64,000 nucleotides of DNA from Heterohyrax brucei (taxonomy: Eukaryota; Chordata; Mammalia; Hyracoidea; Procaviidae), in NCBI GenBank assembly GCA_028571685.1, contig CM053156.1:85315049-85379048 (forward strand), in the 5' to 3' direction. The notes beneath the pieces were generated by a model, which saw nothing but the letters and a program-made list of their open reading frames with translations, made no database searches and had not been told where the DNA came from. Positions 60,620 to 64,000 of the stretch are shown here, piece by piece. Position numbers and translations under genes: made by a program. Within the stretch, counting starts at the first letter, position 1; each line of letters starts with the position of its first letter.

Positions 60620-60756
60620 ACGTCCATTGCCATCAAGTCAATTCTAATTCATAGTGATTCTAATGGAAAGATTCTAATGGAGTCACTGGTGATTTCCAAA
60701 TTGCCAACCTTTTAGTTAGCAGCCATAGTTCTTAACAACAGCACCACCCAGGCTCC
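60620..60756 (-). repeat. AfroSINE-like SINE (reverse)
   Basis: gtccattgccatcaagtcaattc to ttaacaacagcaccacccagg, reversed. Confidence 0.8.
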
Positions 60757-61258
60757 AGGGCCATAATACGTAACCATATAATTGGTAGGAGTTTCTTTAG
60801 AGGGTCCTGCTTCTCTTTGGGACATGACATTTCAAATCTCATGGTGAAACTTGCAAGTATTAAAGACTTAATTGTGTGTAAAAACCTTACAGTACACCAG
60901 AAAAGACAAGGGAGTTCAGTAATAGAAGTACACGGGACAGAAGTACAACCAGATCTGGCAATGAACTCAGTGAGCAGCTCAGGAAATGAGCAGGCAATGA
61001 TAGCACGGAGAAAAGACAGCCAATAAGTCTGTCGGAGTCATCTTTGCAATCAGCAGAGGCTTTGATCTGAGAGGCTGACCTCCAGCCAAACCAGACAATT
61101 TGAGGAGATGGTTCAAGACATGAGGGATACTTGCTGGTACCAGGGCAAGATGGTTCGGTGACTCCTCAGAATGCAGAAGATAACATTCCTTCAGAAATCC
61201 TTGGGACTATGCTATTAAATGTACTCTAATACAAACTTGAGGGATTTAATCAATTAAA
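60757..61258. other. Intergenic sequence, no recognised feature
   Basis: May hold the 5' part of the gag-bearing retroviral remnant, but no LTR could be recognised. Confidence 0.4.
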
Positions 61259-61261
61259 AAA

Positions 61262-61390
61262 AAAAAAAAAGGTTGGCAATTCAATTCCACCACGGACTCC
61301 TTGGAAACTTTATGGAGCAGTTTCACTCTGTTCCATTGGGTCATTGAGTCAGAACTGACTCAACGGCAGTGTGGTGGGTAGGCAAACCCA
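61262..61390 (+). repeat. AfroSINE-like SINE, head replaced by poly-A
   Basis: An A-run at 61,256-61,270 is followed directly by the SINE middle (aggttggcaattcaattcc) and tail (gagtcagaactgactcaacgg). Confidence 0.8.
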
Positions 61391-62635
61391 ACCCAGAGAA
61401 TAGTTACTGCCCAACATCAAGACACAAGGGTAAAAGCAAGGACACGACAGTTACCAAAAAACTGGAAAATGGGGGCTCTGAAGAGGAGCACTAGAAAGCA
61501 TCCTTGGAGTGAAAAACAGAGGAATTATGGCTAGATTGTCTCAGAGAAGTTATTAGAATGATGAAGCTGTGTCACTAGCAGGACTGGCTCAAGGGTCGCA
61601 GGGTAAACACATGGCTAAAAGTCCCTACACTTGGTATTAGAAATGTGTTTAGCTGTCTTCATTGTTGACCTAACACATGACGTATGATGTACCCAAGAGG
61701 CCCAAAGCAACACGACTGGAGAACAGTTTGGGCGTAGCTGACGTATGCTACCCTGGAATCTGGAAGGCTCTGGAAAGGTGACTTCATAGCAAGGGACAGT
61801 GGCTGGTTAAAAAGACCACAGAGCTAGAACGTGGAACTGCACATTAGGGAACAGCAACACTCTGATGGGTGGCAAGAGATTCAGCAGACCAGACTAGTCT
61901 AGACCGTGTGAAGGGTGACCAGGGCAGGGAGCTCTCACGGAAGCTAACAGAAGATCGTAGTAATGAAACAATGATCAGTTAGAAGAGGTAACTGAGTCCC
62001 TGGAGATGTGGGACATTCTGTCCCTTCACCTGGCAGCTGTCTCCAAAACCCTGATCTCTCCTCTCCCCACCAAAAGGATCAGATTTCCCAATAAATGTAT
62101 TTAGGATTTTTTATTTTCTAAAGAGTTGAGTTCTTTCAAGAAAACTTGAAGTGTGAATTTTATTTCCTTGTGCCACTCAGGAGAGATGACTAACACAGCC
62201 TGAGTTACAGTTTATTAAAGAAAAACTTGACCACAATGAAGGGACAACACAGAATGGAAAGAACTGGTGTATCAAAAGAAAGCAAGTCAACTGTTTCTGG
62301 ATTACTTAAGAAAGCTTCCTGATTTTCTGTTCCCTATGGTTATAGAATACAGAAACTTGTCTGTTTAGTTACTGCTGACACTGTCACCTCATACAGAGTA
62401 CAGATGGTCAGGAAATTTCTCCTGAAACTCCCTAAGCGGTGGGTGAAGCAGTGATTCATGGTGGCACTACTGTGTCCTAAGTCAGTTGAGGAAGGACACC
62501 GCCCACACAGCTGTCTCCCTGAGCGTCTTCTGGTGCTAGAGGAGGTATCACTAATTGCTAGAGCACCCACCATTCTCCCAGCCCACGCAATTCTCCCCAC
62601 CCCACCCCACAGAAAGCCTGTTCTCTGATGTATAC
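61391..62635. other. Intergenic sequence, no recognised feature
   Basis: No gene or RNA recognised. A 116-codon minus-strand frame at 62,340-62,690 overlaps the mariner end and has no recognisable domain. Confidence 0.5.
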
Positions 62636-62639
62636 AAGG

Positions 62640-63140
62640 CCCGACAATTAAGTCCATGAACTTAATTGTTCTAAGAGCTACACACCTCATTGCTGAATAT
62701 TGCCAGAGTCACCTTACTCGCCTTTGGAAGCTATGCATTGATGCCAACGCCTAGCCCATCCTTCAAACTAAGTTTGGAACTCTTTCTGGAATGGCCATTT
62801 GTGCACAGTGGCACGGTCACAAGTTCGCAGAACTTAATTGTATAGCTGTCTGTGAGGGAGTCTGTAGCCATTAAACAAATAACTGTATTGGAACACCCTC
62901 CCTACTCACCTGATCTGGTCCCCAATGACTTTTTACCCAAAGATAAAGGAAATATTGAAAGGAAGACATTTTATTGACATTCAGGATATCAAGAGTAATA
63001 CGATGACAGTTCTGATGGCCATTCCAGAAAAAGAGCTCCAAAATTGCTGGCGTCAGTGCTTAGCTTCCCAAATAGACTACTTAGAAGGTGATCGTAGTGA
63101 TGTTCAACAATGAGGTACATAGCGCTTTTTCTAGGATGAG
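62640..63140 (+). mobile_element. Mariner-like DNA transposon remnant
   Basis: Starts cccgacaattaagtccatg and ends atgagttcacaaacttgtc, imperfect terminal repeats. The interior has ccctccctactcacctgatctgg and a transposase C-terminal trace DIQDIKSNTMTVLMAIPEKE. About 500 bp, internally deleted relative to a complete mariner. Lies directly downstream of the gene B finger array. Confidence 0.82.
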
Positions 63141-63199
63141 TTCACAAACTTGTCAGTTCTCGTATTAAACTGCATCTTTTTCCCAAATTCTTGCTCATT

Positions 63200-63813
63200 C
63201 TCCTGCACATAGGAAATTTCTATTCTGTGTCCTCTGGTGGAGGAAGACAACCGACCCATACTTACTGCGTGAGGCACCCTAACTTCACCCAGATGAGCCC
63301 GCTGCTGCAGGAGGCTTTTAGAACAAAAACCTTACCTACATCCCTTGCACACATGTCACTTCTCCACTGTGTCTGCAGGAGAAGGAAGTCTGACCTTTGG
63401 CTAAAGCTTCATCCACAGTTCAGGGGCAAGTGAGGTTTCTCACCTGAGTATATCCTCTGGTGTCTGATGTGATTTGACTTGAGTCATAGCCTTGACCAGA
63501 CTCCCCTCAGACCAGGCTTCTCCTCGGACTGTGTCCTGAAGTGTACAGCCAAGCCAAGTGCCTGATTCCCAGTCAAGGCCTGAGGCACAATCGCTGCAGG
63601 CAAGGCTTCTTATCTGAGTGTGTTCTCTGGTGTGCGATGAGGCCCAACTTCTGGCAAAGGCCTCAACTGCACTACATGTTGCTTCTAGCCCGTGTGTCCT
63701 CGTGGAAAAGGAGGTGAGTCCAGGTTTAAGTGGCAGCCACACTCCAGGCACATGTGTGGTTTCTCACCTGAGTGTGTCCTCTGGTGTCTGGTAAGATCTG
63801 ATTTGTTTGGTTG
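63200..63813 (-). pseudogene. Gene B decayed fingers after the frameshift
   Basis: C2H2 finger remnants follow the gene B stop on the minus strand. [10 protein letters not shown] is followed by a small insertion of about five bases, and HTCAWSV is a shifted copy of a CxxC segment. Several linker traces (HTGEK-like) are broken by stops and frame changes. At least four to six finger periods of 84 bases can be traced down to about 63.2 kb. They are no longer translatable as fingers and are probably 3' UTR. Confidence 0.7.
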
Positions 63814-64000
63814 CTAAACCCTTGTCCACACTCCTTGCACACACTCCCTTGAGTGTGTCCTCCAGTGAATAAGGCAGTGTGATTTCTGTTTAAACCTTCG
63901 GCCACACTCCTTGCACACATAAGGCTTCTCCCCGGAATGTGTCCTCTGGTGTATAAGCAGCTGTGACTCTAGGTTAAAGCCACACCCACACTCCTTGCAT
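63814..64000 (-). CDS. Gene B finger array, 3' end (partial, frameshifted)
   Basis: The window edge cuts this exon. The visible frame has one near-complete finger ([21 protein letters not shown]) and one full finger ([23 protein letters not shown]). The frame then leaves the finger register where about seven to eight bases of the linker are missing, and stops at 63,814-63,816. These two fingers match fingers 8 and 9 of gene A (ECGC-F-ES-L-IHQRTH, then FKQKSH-L-HWRTH). It is the tandem paralogue of gene A; whether the rest of the gene is intact lies outside the window. Confidence 0.75.
   Translation of the reverse strand, partial: CKECGCGFNLESQLLIHQRTHSGEKPYVCKECGRRFKQKSHCLIHWRTHSRECVQGVWTRV

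Noticed and set aside
63440..63751. 103-codon minus-strand open frame
   Set aside because: An out-of-register reading of decayed gene B fingers, not a separate gene.

Overview
This window is nuclear DNA from a placental mammal, most likely an afrotherian such as an elephant, hyrax or sea cow. The call rests on interspersed repeats. About twenty copies of a tRNA-derived SINE resemble the AfroSINE class as I recall it, with a tRNA-like head and a tail matching the 3' end of RTE/BovB LINEs. There are also BovB-like RTE fragments, a long L1, ancient MIR, L2, mariner and hAT pieces, MaLR- and ERVL-like LTRs, and CpG-island promoters. Nothing suggests a bacterial, plasmid or exogenous viral sequence.

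The genes present are KRAB C2H2 zinc-finger repressors, all on the minus strand and arranged as tandem duplicates with a repeat unit of about 45.7 kb. The central gene (gene A) can be followed across the window. It has a CpG-island promoter and noncoding first exon near 52.7-53.0 kb, a start-codon exon at 40,974-41,022, a short exon at 40,739-40,797, a 127-bp KRAB-A exon at 37,412-37,538, and a last exon at 17,776-19,022 encoding eight intact and one damaged zinc finger. The four coding exons join in frame to a 491-residue protein. Its KRAB box and the linker before the fingers resemble human ZNF343 as I remember it. Gene C lies to the left: only its promoter and first exon (about 6.97-7.34 kb) and part of its first intron (1-7 kb) are present. 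Gene B lies to the right: only the 3' end of its finger array (63.2-64.0 kb) is present. Arrays A and B are both cut off after the same finger, by different lesions, and decayed finger sequence follows each.

Layout: 1-8.4 kb is gene C first intron plus promoter, paired with 45.67-54.0 kb, the same part of gene A. 8.4-17.6 kb is intergenic, with MIR, two L1 3' ends inserted at one site, RTE, SINEs, LTRs and a broken class I endogenous retrovirus that reaches almost to the end of the gene A fingers. 17.6-19.0 kb is the finger exon. 19-37.4 kb is an intron holding a 6.9-kb L1 nested in an older L1, a second decayed L1, RTE pieces and a mariner remnant. 37.4-41.2 kb holds the KRAB and start exons. 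41.2-52.6 kb is the first intron with RTE, LTRs and an ERVL-like provirus remnant. 54-63.2 kb is intergenic with L1, a gag-like retroviral remnant and DNA-transposon fossils.

Only the KRAB-ZNF exons, their promoters and the repeats are supported. Most other open frames here are short chance frames inside repeats or in CpG islands. Family names for repeats are from memory of consensus sequences and were not searched.
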